Shown here piece by piece: positions 1-7,324 of a stretch of 44,580 nt of DNA; the first letter of the stretch is position 1; each line of letters begins with the position of its first letter. The stretch is from Oscillospiraceae bacterium (lineage in GTDB: Bacteria > Bacillota > Clostridia > Oscillospirales > Oscillospiraceae). A program made the position numbers and the translations under genes. Where the stretch lies: positions 1-44,580 of the forward strand of contig WQVH01000012.1 of NCBI GenBank assembly GCA_009781695.1, written 5' to 3'. Under the pieces are notes generated by a model. That model was not told the DNA's origin and searched no databases. It worked only from the letters and a program-made list of their open reading frames with translations.

Positions 1-682
1 TAATTCACTTATCACTGACTCATTCATAATCCCACTGCTCATGGCATTGCGTATCGGGTGAGAAAACACAATACTTCTCCCCTGCATAACAATAAATGCA
101 CGTGAACCATCATTGTATTTAAATCCGGTAAATGCATTTGTACCGCGAAAAAACAATGCCGAATATCCATAAAAAGCGCAATTCCTCTTCGGGAAAATAT
201 CTGTAAAAACTCTCATAGAAACGCATCTGCTCTCCGGCAATCAATGCATTAACAATAGTTGTAAAACGCGTCTGCCTATCCGCATCTGTCGGCTCTGCAA
301 TCAGCACGGTCGGCATAGATACAGGTTCATCAACCACAAAAACACTGACCCCATCTTGCAACAGAAATTCAACAATCATCTCTGCAATCCGCACAATTTG
401 CGGGAAGTAAAGCCGATCAGAAAGCCATCTTACAGCAAGATCGTTGCCCAAAGTTCCCGGCATGCGACCCGCAAACTCGTGTGAAGTTAATTGGCGCACA
501 TAATGCTCAATTAAAGATAGTGAGCCAACCGCTAAACTTTCTTCTTCATATAAAGTACCTTGCGCAGTAGGCGGCGTCACAGACTCAACTTCGATTACTT
601 CGTTTGCATCATCAGCAGCGCATCCGACAAATGCCATCAAAAGCACCAAACACACCAGTAAAATCCCTATTGTCTTTATCAT
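1..682 (-). pseudogene. Frameshifted lipoprotein with an M28-peptidase-like N-terminus (runs off window edge)
   Basis: The likely start is the ATG at 682 (M-I-K-T-I-G), with GGAG 8 nt upstream; a GTG at 691 is possible but worse placed. The N-terminus is a lipoprotein signal ending in LLMAFVGC. It is followed by LTSHEFAGRMPGTLGN, which resembles the N-terminal segment of M28-family zinc aminopeptidases. The opening frame stops at 119. From about position 230 down to 1 the next frame reads on without a stop as a coherent protein (FPKRNCAFYGYSALFFRG, then FTGFKYNDGSRAFIV). A +1 shift therefore lies near the A/T runs at about 194-210. The region after residue 75 does not resemble an M28 catalytic domain and no zinc ligands are visible, so the M28 link is tentative. 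It may be a decayed gene or a sequencing error; the rest lies outside the window. Confidence 0.55.
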
Positions 683-872
683 TGGCCTCACTCCGCATAT
701 TAAGATTTAACAGAAGAAACAAGAATTTAAATTTGCGCTACAGTAGTTATAACGCCGAGATGTTTCTATATTGTAAACTTCACGAACCCTCATGTTTGTT
801 CGGCACTAAGAACGTCCCAACTACCGTGAAAACCCTTTGTATCACAACATGCATGTCCTTTCCATGAAAAAA

Positions 873-1565
873 CTACTCACGTTCAGCACACCAAAAACAA
901 ACTCCGTTACATAGTAGTTTGCTACGCTGCAAATTTTCGTAATAATACTGAGAACCCAAAGCTACATCATCGCAAAATCCCCCTCGAAAAACGCCGTTAT
1001 CAACGAGTATATAAATTGGATAATATGAACATACATTCATTGCTACTATTTGATAAAAGCTAAATTTGCTTAAACCATTGAAGATTATATACCGACTACC
1101 AGTTAGTTCGAGCCTTTGTAGCACTACCGTATCATCATGCCCATCAAACAAATAGAATACGGCTTGCTCCCCTCTATAGGTGACTTCGACCCTCAGTTGT
1201 CCGGTATCTGTGCTGAATCGATGCCTCTGCAATGCGCCAGGGTATGTCGCTACCATAGTTGTCCACGTTTCAATTGTGTACGCTCTGGAAACGCCTGAAA
1301 CCACTTCCATCTCACTTGTTTGACCACTTTGATTTGGCTGCATATGTTGATCATTAGTTCCATATCGTTTGATCTGCTCTTGGTTAGGTTTAAATTCTTG
1401 TGAAATTCCAGAATTTACATTATCACTGTAGATTATATCTCCGCTTGTTGCAACATTAGTTGTTATAACCAAGCCTATTACCAATAAAACTACAGTGCCA
1501 GCAACTATCACGCCAGTCTTTTTTTTCCACGTGAAGATGATTGAAAACATTTTACTTTTGATCAT
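873..1565 (-). CDS. Hypothetical membrane-anchored protein
   Basis: 230 residues, family not recognised. A positively charged start (MIKSKMFSIIFTWKKK) precedes one hydrophobic helix at about residues 18-37. The remainder would then lie outside the membrane, a type II signal-anchor layout. The extracytoplasmic part begins with a polar, Gln/Asn/Ser-rich linker (about 40-90) and continues as a mixed domain with four Cys in the last 30 residues. A weak GGTG sits upstream of the ATG. It lies between two other exported proteins on the same strand with sizeable gaps, so it is probably an independent accessory gene. No function can be assigned. Confidence 0.55.
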   Translation of the reverse strand: MIKSKMFSIIFTWKKKTGVIVAGTVVLLVIGLVITTNVATSGDIIYSDNVNSGISQEFKPNQEQIKRYGTNDQHMQPNQSGQTSEMEVVSGVSRAYTIETWTTMVATYPGALQRHRFSTDTGQLRVEVTYRGEQAVFYLFDGHDDTVVLQRLELTGSRYIIFNGLSKFSFYQIVAMNVCSYYPIYILVDNGVFRGGFCDDVALGSQYYYENLQRSKLLCNGVCFWCAERE

Positions 1566-1720
1566 TTATCGACCACACCTTGTATAATATATTTAGGTTT
1601 TAAAGGAAAACCCATAACCCTTGAACTGTTCGCCATTTGAGTTTTGCACATAAGATCGCACTTCCTATTTGCTTTATTATTAGATATAAACCCATAAGTT
1701 CATTCATATATGGGGGGCAA

Positions 1721-1777
1721 AACTCTTTGCCACTTAAATGGAACTTATGAAATAACCATTTAAGTAGGCAAAGAGTT
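1721..1777 (-). terminator. Long stem-loop, probable terminator for the upstream exported-protein gene
   Basis: AACTCTTTGCCACTTAAATGG at 1721-1741 pairs with 1756-1777 with a single bulged base, giving a stem of about 21 bp and a 14-nt loop. Read on the minus strand the stem is followed by a short TTTT. It lies about 100 nt beyond the stop of the minus-strand gene at 1876-2433. The stem is AT-rich at the loop end, so a small inverted-repeat element is an alternative. Confidence 0.45.
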
Positions 1778-1875
1778 AAACAAAATAAAACTTTTGACTG
1801 CAAAAGATCATTTGCCAGCATATTGCCTCGAAAAGTAAATCTTAAGCATCTGTCATCCTAAGCTACCAATCTATC

Positions 1876-2433
1876 TTACCACCAACTCGGTCCTGAACCT
1901 GTGATGCTACCACGAAATTCTGACCAGGTAGAGAGTCTGTTTTCAATGGCAAAATGGTATATTCCTCCGAACAGGGATGTCCATAAAACAGATCCCTGAG
2001 ATGCAAATCCAAAATCTACAGCAATAGAATCCCCTAGGCCTGGTGCTAAAAGTCCCTTTCTTGCATGTATTGTGGGATGCCCCGTAACATTCCAAGAAAT
2101 TGTTGTTGACTCTCTTGCCCTTACAGGAGGAAGCGTTGCCGCTCTTGCAGTCTGTCCTCCAATAACAAACACTGAGAAGTGTATGCTAGGTACAACGCGT
2201 GCCTCAGTCTCTGCCGACTCTTCAAAAGGTATTCTCATAATTGTGCCAATATACACATCACCATCGTAAACTGCTACTGGTACAAAATATTCCTCTGGAA
2301 GCACAACTACATCCTCGTCTAAAACGTAGCCCTCTTCACTGTATGCAAAAGCAACTGCCGGAATCGAAAGTGCAATTAGCATTGCCAAAAAACACGAAAG
2401 AACTCTCTTTTTTCTTGAGTTATTCATTTTCAT
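1876..2433 (-). CDS. Hypothetical secreted protein
   Basis: 185 residues with a clear Sec signal peptide: basic MKMNNSRKKR, a hydrophobic core around LSCFLAMLIALSIPAVAFA, and a likely cut after AFA (about residue 30). The mature part is acidic at first (EEGYVLDEDVVVLPEEYF). It then reads like a beta-rich extracellular domain ending in a Gly/Ser/Trp tail (GSITGSGPSWW). There is no lipobox, Cys or sorting signal. AAAGGG precedes the ATG. The family is not recognised. A leader of about 300 nt separates it from a possible promoter overlapping the operator-like palindrome at 2757-2772. Confidence 0.6.
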   Translation of the reverse strand: MKMNNSRKKRVLSCFLAMLIALSIPAVAFAYSEEGYVLDEDVVVLPEEYFVPVAVYDGDVYIGTIMRIPFEESAETEARVVPSIHFSVFVIGGQTARAATLPPVRARESTTISWNVTGHPTIHARKGLLAPGLGDSIAVDFGFASQGSVLWTSLFGGIYHFAIENRLSTWSEFRGSITGSGPSWW

Positions 2434-2756
2434 AAATCCCTTTCAAATTAATTTTATTACATATTTCAAAGTGAAGCAGTGGCAGGGTAAACCTCATCCA
2501 TGATTCCATCCAAATTTCTATTATCGACTCTATCTTAACGGAACGCAATCATGCAAATATCGGAAAATATCTTCGCAAATCCTTGCATTAGACATCACCA
2601 CTTCAAAACCTTTAATGATCATAAATCCACACTATTTTCAAATCATGTGGTCATCAACCCTACATCATAAGCATACCGATCCTCCCTCCAAAAAAATTTG
2701 ACTCCATTTTTGCAAAAACGTTTTCACACCCGCATCGTACCAAACTCTGAAAAAAA

Positions 2757-2772
2757 TGCAATATTTTTTGCA
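2757..2772. promoter_or_regulatory. Operator-like palindrome, copy 2
   Basis: TGCAATATTTTTTGCA, that is TGCAA-N6-TTGCA. It matches the site just upstream of the XRE regulator (3121-3136). The similarity continues for about 10 bp on the same side (GATCCGT in both). On the minus strand it overlaps a plausible promoter (TTGCAT, 16-bp spacer, TACGAT) reading toward the secreted-protein gene. The inferred role is a binding site for the neighbouring XRE protein. Confidence 0.4.
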
Positions 2773-2902
2773 CGATCCGTCGTTTTTCATGTCTAATCCG
2801 TAAAAGAATCGCCCCTTTTGCCCTCGACACCGTCTTTACCGTTCATAAAAGAACAACCGCCGTATCTTCGGATCGCTCCTTGGATACAGCGGTTATTTGC
2901 GA

Positions 2903-3037
2903 TTATTTTTCCTTTTTCTTTCTCAAAGCGGCGGGAACTTTGGGCTGATGCCAGGCCCCGATACATCTGCGTCCCACACCTCTTAATGCAATTTTTTCAA
3001 CAGATACAGCAACTTTCTTCATGATTGTCTTCTTCAT
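2903..3037 (-). CDS. AgrD-like cyclic lactone autoinducer precursor peptide
   Basis: A 44-codon gene too short for usual gene callers. AGGAGG lies 7 nt before the ATG at 3037. The product has an amphipathic, basic N-terminal leader (MKKTIMKKVAVSVEKIALRG), a single Cys at residue 25 followed by IGAW, then the tail HQPKVPAALRK and a charged end. This is the AgrD layout: leader helix, Cys-started macrocycle (probably C25-W29), and a C-terminal recognition tail of the form P-x-x-P-x-x-L. The tail closely resembles the EPEVPAEL segment of staphylococcal AgrD. AgrB would cleave after the ring and form the thiolactone. No agrB, agrC or agrA is adjacent, so it is an orphan in this window. Two AgrC-type kinases lie 21 and 36 kb away. 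Confidence 0.7.
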   Translation of the reverse strand: MKKTIMKKVAVSVEKIALRGVGRRCIGAWHQPKVPAALRKKKEK

Positions 3038-3120
3038 AGCGAATCCTCCTTAATTTAGGGTCGTCACGATAAATCTGTGACTCTTATTGCTATGGACAAT
3101 ACATGACATCGGGCATTTTT

Positions 3121-3136
3121 TGCAATAGGTTTTGCA
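3121..3136. promoter_or_regulatory. Operator-like palindrome, copy 1, upstream of the XRE regulator
   Basis: TGCAATAGGTTTTGCA (TGCAA-N6-TTGCA) ends 23 bp before the start of the XRE gene, in the divergent interval shared with the agrD-like gene. Placement suggests autoregulation plus control of the peptide gene. A near copy occurs at 2757-2772. Confidence 0.45.
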
Positions 3137-3159
3137 TGATCCGTTGGAGAAAGTATACT

Positions 3160-3522
3160 ATGAATACTCATGAGCAGTGGTTAATAGATTTTGGCATACG
3201 TTTGCGGCAAGAACGCGAAAAACAAGGCCTGACTCGCTTTGCATTAGCGAAGCTGGCCCATACTGAACAGGGGTATATCGTACAACTTGAGCGCGGTAGC
3301 CGCAGCCCAAGCTTGCGTACTTTTATCAATCTCTTATCAGCGCTCGGTGTGTCTGCCGATGCTTTAATACTGGGAACAGCAACAGCGCAGAAGACTGAGA
3401 TGGAAGCGGCCTTAGGTGATTTCACAACTTTTCTATCAACACGAACAGTTGATGAAGTCAGAGCGCTCCTGCAGATCATCAGAGACATCTCTAAGTACAA
3501 AGACACGTCTAATCTAAGATAG
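3160..3522 (+). CDS. XRE-family transcriptional regulator
   Basis: 120 residues from the ATG at 3160, which has GGAGA 9 nt upstream. An upstream in-frame ATG at 3103 would place the palindromic operator inside the gene and lacks a ribosome binding site. Residues about 10-67 form a Cro/CI-type helix-turn-helix (FGIRLRQEREKQGLTRFALA, then EQGYIVQLERGSRSPSLRTF, LLSALGVSADALI). The last 50 residues are helical and may mediate dimerisation. It is divergent from the agrD-like gene across about 120 bp containing a palindrome. Its target and ligand are unknown. Control of the peptide gene is inferred from context only. Confidence 0.8.
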   Translation: MNTHEQWLIDFGIRLRQEREKQGLTRFALAKLAHTEQGYIVQLERGSRSPSLRTFINLLSALGVSADALILGTATAQKTEMEAALGDFTTFLSTRTVDEVRALLQIIRDISKYKDTSNLR

Positions 3523-3539
3523 GCTAAGCTCCCAAAAAC

Positions 3540-4043
3540 TCACAACTCCGGAAAGCCCCACTGCCGCAACACCTCAAACACTCCCACCGCTACCGCATTA
3601 GACAAATTAAGACTCCGCACTTCACTGCGCATCGGAAAGCGCACACACTGATTCAAATTGCGCTCAAGCAGCGGTGCAGGAAGCCCCTTCGTCTCACTGC
3701 CGAAGAAAATATACGCATTGTCCGCATACCGCGGCTCAATATATATTCGAGGTGATCCGGTCTCAAAATAATAAAAATCATAATCTGATGTGTCAGGAGC
3801 GGCTGCATCCGCCCCGATTGCGCCATCAGAAACTTCATGAAAGAAAGACGCCAGATCTTCATAATAAGAAATATCTAAAAAATGCCAATAATCCAAGCCC
3901 GCCCGCTTGAGCTTCTTATCATCAATTGTAAAGCCCATCGGCCCGACCAAATGCAATTTCGCACCTGTTACAGAGCATGTTCTTGCCACATTTCCGGTAT
4001 TCTGAGGTATCTGCGGCTCAACCATAACAATATTTAAAGTCAT
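3540..4043 (-). CDS. trmL: tRNA (cytidine/uridine-2'-O-)-methyltransferase TrmL
   Basis: 167 residues from the ATG at 4043, preceded by AAGGAAG; the longer frame from 4094 adds 17 residues without family similarity. TrmL is a small SPOUT methyltransferase that uses SAM to 2'-O-methylate the wobble base 34 of some tRNA-Leu. Visible family motifs are NIVMVEPQIPQNTGNVARTC at the N-terminus, a central IFFGSETKGLP (SAM-binding trefoil knot), and VRSLNLSNAVAVGVFEVLRQ at the C-terminus. The length is typical of this single-domain subfamily. It stands alone, convergent with the XRE gene. Confidence 0.9.
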   Translation of the reverse strand: MTLNIVMVEPQIPQNTGNVARTCSVTGAKLHLVGPMGFTIDDKKLKRAGLDYWHFLDISYYEDLASFFHEVSDGAIGADAAAPDTSDYDFYYFETGSPRIYIEPRYADNAYIFFGSETKGLPAPLLERNLNQCVRFPMRSEVRSLNLSNAVAVGVFEVLRQWGFPEL

Positions 4044-4101
4044 ATGCACTTCCTTTTCCCAAACGAGACTACCACAATAACCAATCTTTGTCAAAAAACA
4101 C

Positions 4102-4130
4102 TTGCATTTCCAGCCCCTTTTTGCTAAAAT
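4102..4130 (+). promoter_or_regulatory. Sigma-A-type promoter of rpsB-tsf
   Basis: TTGCAT (4102-4107), 17-bp spacer, TAAAAT (4125-4130). The roughly 120-nt transcribed leader before rpsB contains short inverted repeats (AAGACTACC...GGCAGTCTT at about 4213-4236). This could be a site for S2 autogenous control, although no known leader motif was recognised. Confidence 0.7.
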
Positions 4131-4260
4131 ACTTTAGCTATGACGCACGATTTTCGATTTATTGCCCTGTGCCGCCTTGCGGTGGGCAGCAAAGATGACG
4201 AAATCGGAGGAAAGACTACCTAACAAGGCAGTCTTAAATAACTAAAAATTGGAGGAAATT

Positions 4261-5040
4261 ATGTCAGTAGTCTCAATGAAACAACTTTTGGAAGCAGGTG
4301 TACACTTCGGACACCAAACAAGACGTTGGAACCCAAAAATGGCTCCATACATCTACATGGAGCGCAACGGAATCTATATCATAGACCTGCAAAAGACCGT
4401 CAGAAAACTAGAAGACGCATACAATTTCGTACGCTCAATCAGTGAACAAGGCGGTTCCGTATTATTCGTCGGCACAAAGAAACAAGCACAAGACGCCATC
4501 AGAGAAGAAGCCGAGCGCGTCGGCATGTTCTTTGTCAACGCGCGCTGGCTCGGCGGAATGCTCACCAACTTCAAAACCATGCGCATGAGAATTGAGCGCC
4601 TTGCCCAACTCCGCAAGATGCAAGATGACGGCACCTTTGACATTCTACCGAAGAAAGAAGTCATCAAACTCACCAATGAAATAAACAAACTTGAAAAATA
4701 CCTCGGCGGCGTAAAAGATATGAAAAAACTGCCGGCCGCACTCTTCATTATCGACCCGCGCAAAGAGCGCAATGCCATAGCAGAAGCACGCAAGCTCGGT
4801 ATCCCCATCGTTGCTATTGTTGACACCAACTGTGACCCTGACGAAATCGACTACATCATTCCGGGTAACGATGACGCAATACGCGCAATCAGGCTGATCG
4901 CCGCCGCAATGGCCAGTGCCGTTATGGAAGGCCGCCAAGGCGCAGACGCCACAATAGAAGAAGAAGCAACTCAAGAAGTACCTGAAACCGTCCCGGTCGT
5001 TGCCCCCCAAGAAGAAGCAGCAGCACCGGCAGCACAGTAA
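4261..5040 (+). CDS. rpsB: 30S ribosomal protein S2
   Basis: 259 residues from the ATG at 4261, with GGAGGA 5 nt upstream. S2 binds the 16S rRNA 3' domain late in 30S assembly. Family signatures are [20 protein letters not shown] at the N-terminus, the [17 protein letters not shown] motif ([15 protein letters not shown]), and [26 protein letters not shown] near residue 180. The C-terminal tail is Glu/Ala/Pro-rich and probably disordered. It is followed after 23 bp by tsf in the universal rpsB-tsf operon. Confidence 0.98.
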   Translation: MSVVSMKQLLEAGVHFGHQTRRWNPKMAPYIYMERNGIYIIDLQKTVRKLEDAYNFVRSISEQGGSVLFVGTKKQAQDAIREEAERVGMFFVNARWLGGMLTNFKTMRMRIERLAQLRKMQDDGTFDILPKKEVIKLTNEINKLEKYLGGVKDMKKLPAALFIIDPRKERNAIAEARKLGIPIVAIVDTNCDPDEIDYIIPGNDDAIRAIRLIAAAMASAVMEGRQGADATIEEEATQEVPETVPVVAPQEEAAAPAAQ

Positions 5041-5063
5041 TTGACTAGGAGGGGTATAATTAT

Positions 5064-6002
5064 ATGGCATTCACAGCTAATGATGTAAAGATCCTGCGCG
5101 AAACAACAGGCGTAGGTATGATGGATTGTAAAAAAGCACTATCCGAAACCGGCGGAGACATGGACAAAGCCATTGCCTATCTTCGTGAACACGGCTTGGC
5201 CGCAGCACAGAAAAAAGCAGGCAGAATCACCGCCGAAGGCATCGCATTTGCCGATGTATATGACGGTGTCGGCGTTGTCGTTGAAGTTAACTCCGAAACT
5301 GACTTTGTTGCAAAAAACGAAATGTTTACCAACTATGTCGCCGGCGTTGCTAAGGCTATCGCCATCAACAATCCGGCAGACGTAGACGCACTGATGACAT
5401 GCAAATTCCCCGGGCTTGACGATAAAACCATTGCAGAGCAACAACAAGAGATGATTCTGGTCATCGGCGAGAATCTCTCCGTCCGCCGCTTCACGCGCTA
5501 TGCGGACGGCCTGAGCATCCCCTATGTTCACGCAGGTGGCAAAATCGGCGTTATCGTCAACATGGAAGTATCCGGCACTTCCGATATGCACACACTGACA
5601 GAACTGGGCAAAGACATTGCGATGCAAATCGCAGCCATGCGCCCGCTTTACCTCAATGCAGAGCAAGTCGATGCAGGCGAACTCGAAAAAGAAAAAGAAA
5701 TCCAGCTCAACAAAGCCATCGAGGAAAACAAAGCAAAGAACCTCCCGGACGACAAAGCACGTGCGATCGCCGAAAACATGGTCAAAGGCAGAATCAACAA
5801 ATATTACGAAGAGATTTGCCTCATGAACCAACCCTATGTCAAAGAAAACAAACTGACCGTTGAAAAGCATGTCGAACAAGTAGCCAAAGCACTTGGCGGC
5901 AATATCACGGTCAAGGCTTTCACACGCTTTGAAAAAGGCGAAGGCATCGAAAAGCAAGAAGATAACTTTGCAGCAGAAGTTGCCAAAATGGCAGGCCAAT
6001 AA
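5064..6002 (+). CDS. tsf: Translation elongation factor Ts
   Basis: 312 residues. EF-Ts is the nucleotide exchange factor that releases GDP from EF-Tu. The start has AGGAGGGG upstream. The N-terminal UBA-like domain carries the signature LRETTGVGMMDCKKALSETG. This is followed by EVNSETDFVAKN and a long dimerisation/core region with an inserted coiled coil (about 195-245, ELEKEKEIQLNKAIEENKAK). The C-terminal module ends in LNQPYVKENKLTVE-like sequence (LMNQPYVKENKLTVE) and VKAFTRFEKGEGIEK. The length is normal. It is co-transcribed with rpsB and ends in a strong terminator. Confidence 0.98.
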   Translation: MAFTANDVKILRETTGVGMMDCKKALSETGGDMDKAIAYLREHGLAAAQKKAGRITAEGIAFADVYDGVGVVVEVNSETDFVAKNEMFTNYVAGVAKAIAINNPADVDALMTCKFPGLDDKTIAEQQQEMILVIGENLSVRRFTRYADGLSIPYVHAGGKIGVIVNMEVSGTSDMHTLTELGKDIAMQIAAMRPLYLNAEQVDAGELEKEKEIQLNKAIEENKAKNLPDDKARAIAENMVKGRINKYYEEICLMNQPYVKENKLTVEKHVEQVAKALGGNITVKAFTRFEKGEGIEKQEDNFAAEVAKMAGQ

Positions 6003-6019
6003 GCAATTGTAGTCTAAAC

Positions 6020-6056
6020 TTACAGGCGGTCACACGATGTGTCCGCCTGTAAATTT
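6020..6056 (+). terminator. Rho-independent terminator after tsf
   Basis: ACAGGCGGTCACA, loop CGA, TGTGTCCGCCTGT (one mismatch) followed by AAATTTT. It is a GC-rich 13-bp stem 18 nt after the tsf stop. Confidence 0.85.
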
Positions 6057-6073
6057 TGCCGCACATTCCCCTA

Positions 6074-6102
6074 TTGACAAAACACAAAAAACAAACTATG
6101 CT
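6074..6102 (+). promoter_or_regulatory. Promoter of the TPP riboswitch-thiT unit
   Basis: TTGACA (6074-6079), 17-bp spacer, TATGCT (6097-6102). The riboswitch begins about 28 nt downstream. Confidence 0.7.
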
Positions 6103-6129
6103 TGTCAATAGAAAACATAATACACAGTT

Positions 6130-6216
6130 TGGCTAGGGGTGCTCCGGTGAACACAATCACCAAGGGCTGAGATGATACCCTTTAACCTGATCCGGATAAT
6201 GCCGGCGAAGGGAAGT
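6130..6216 (+). ncRNA. TPP riboswitch (THI element)
   Basis: The conserved blocks of the thiamine pyrophosphate aptamer appear in order: GGGGTGCTCCGG, GGGCTGAGATGATACCC, then ACCTGATCCGGATAATGCCG and GCGAAGGGAA. The 3' strand (GGCGAAGGGAAG) can also pair with CTTCCTTGCC at about 6231-6240, just before AATCATTTTT and the thiT ribosome binding site. This suggests a downstream hairpin that either terminates or hides the RBS. When TPP is abundant, thiT expression should fall. Confidence 0.95.
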
Positions 6217-6262
6217 TTGACGAGACGTACCTTCCTTGCCAATCATTTTTAGGGAGGTTTTT

Positions 6263-7156
6263 ATGTCCGCACTAAGCACACCCACCAAAATACCATACGC
6301 TAAGAAAATAGTAATCTGCTCCACCTGCATCGCCCTTGCCTTCTTGCTCAATCAAGTCTCGCTTTTCAGAATGCCCCAAGGCGGCTCCATCACCCCTGCC
6401 AGTATGCTATTTATCACACTGGCCGGATATTGGCTGGGCCCCATATATGGGATACTCGCAGGCATATCCAAAGGTCTGCTGGACACCATCACCGGCGCAC
6501 ACATCATTCACCCCATCCAATACCTGCTTGACTACATGCTGGCATTCGGCATGCTGGGCATATCAGGTTTTTTCAGAAAACAAAAATTCGGCCTACAGAT
6601 CGGCTACGTCGCCGGTGTCTTAGGCCGCTTGCTTATGGTCTTCTTATCCGGACTGGTTTTTTTCTCCGACATCACAGGCATGGGACTTGTCCCCGCCATG
6701 ATTTTTTCACTGACTTACAACATCACTTACATTGGCCCGGAAATGATTGTCACCTTAATCATCATCAGTCTACCATCAATGCGCCACGCCATCGACATGG
6801 TCACCAAGACCATCGTCCCCCCCAATGACTATATACTGATGCGCAGTAATAACAAAGGCTCCATCACACCCGGAGCAAGACTTGCAACCGGCACCATTAT
6901 AGGCATTTTCGGCGGTTTAGCCTTTGTACTTGCATCATATATCGCCCGCTTAGAAGCACTGACCATCACCCACTTCACAACAGGATTTAATCTGTTCGTT
7001 GAAGTTACTGACCGCATCCCAAGAATGATAGAACGCAACACAACCCATATTGCCGGACTGCAAATCGTTGGCGTACTGTTCCTCGCTATAGGAGTCGCAT
7101 TGATGTTCTCTACACTACTGCCGCAGAGCAGCGCCCTCAATAATGACGACACATAG
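6263..7156 (+). CDS. thiT: Energy-coupling thiamine transporter ThiT with a C-terminal extension
   Basis: 297 residues from the ATG at 6263 (AGGGAGG upstream). ThiT is the substrate-binding S component that delivers thiamine to an ECF transporter in the membrane. The first 185 residues have the expected six hydrophobic segments and family motifs (GGSITPASMLFITLAGYWLG, IYGILAGISKGLLD, and NITYIGPEMIV before the last helix). The TPP riboswitch upstream supports the assignment. Typical ThiT proteins end near residue 190. This one has about 110 further residues with two more predicted membrane helices (about 205-226 and 262-284) joined by a soluble loop. The function of the extension is unknown. 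The energising EcfA/EcfT genes are not in the window. Confidence 0.9.
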   Translation: MSALSTPTKIPYAKKIVICSTCIALAFLLNQVSLFRMPQGGSITPASMLFITLAGYWLGPIYGILAGISKGLLDTITGAHIIHPIQYLLDYMLAFGMLGISGFFRKQKFGLQIGYVAGVLGRLLMVFLSGLVFFSDITGMGLVPAMIFSLTYNITYIGPEMIVTLIIISLPSMRHAIDMVTKTIVPPNDYILMRSNNKGSITPGARLATGTIIGIFGGLAFVLASYIARLEALTITHFTTGFNLFVEVTDRIPRMIERNTTHIAGLQIVGVLFLAIGVALMFSTLLPQSSALNNDDT

Positions 7157-7160
7157 TAGT

Positions 7161-7292
7161 GCGGTTAAGCCGCCTATAAAAGGTATTAACCCCAGGGCAG
7201 AGCCCTGGCCCCCGCACTTCGTGCGTGTTGCGCGGCAAAGACCGCTCGGTTTTAAACCTTGTGAAATCTGCGCTCGTTCGGTCATGACCGAG
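7161..7292. repeat. Cluster of short GC-rich hairpins
   Basis: Several consecutive perfect small palindromes fill the gap between convergent genes: GCGG-TTAAG-CCGC (7161-7173), CCAGGGC-AGA-GCCCTGG (7192-7208), CGCACTTCGTGCG (7213-7225), and TCGGTCATGACCGA (7278-7291). The composition is richer in G+C than the flanks. It looks like a REP-type intergenic repeat. One hairpin could terminate either convergent transcript, though no T-run is obvious. Confidence 0.45.
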
Positions 7293-7324
7293 CCAACCTC
7301 GGTCGCGACGCGCTCTTCGCTTGA

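Noticed and set aside
604..867. Plus-strand frame of 87 codons
   Set aside because: It overlaps the signal-peptide end of the first gene in antisense and shows no start signal.
1600..1821. Minus-strand frame of 73 codons
   Set aside because: It spans the long hairpin at 1721-1777, has no ribosome binding site and resembles no protein; probably non-coding.
2630..2680. Four-codon ORF after a very strong GGAGGGAGG on the minus strand near 2665
   Set aside because: ATG CTT ATG ATG TAG is too short to support as a gene; noted only as part of the leader of the secreted-protein gene.
2818..3024. Plus-strand frame of 68 codons
   Set aside because: It is antisense to the agrD-like gene, has no ribosome binding site and no protein-like composition.
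3154..3159. TATACT as -10 element of the XRE gene (with TTGCAT at 3132)
   Set aside because: It touches the ATG, so transcription would start inside the gene; probably coincidence unless a later start is used.
4645..5999. Long antisense frames opposite rpsB and tsf
   Set aside because: Their composition (rich in Phe, Cys, Val) is the mirror of biased codon use in the ribosomal genes; no start signals.
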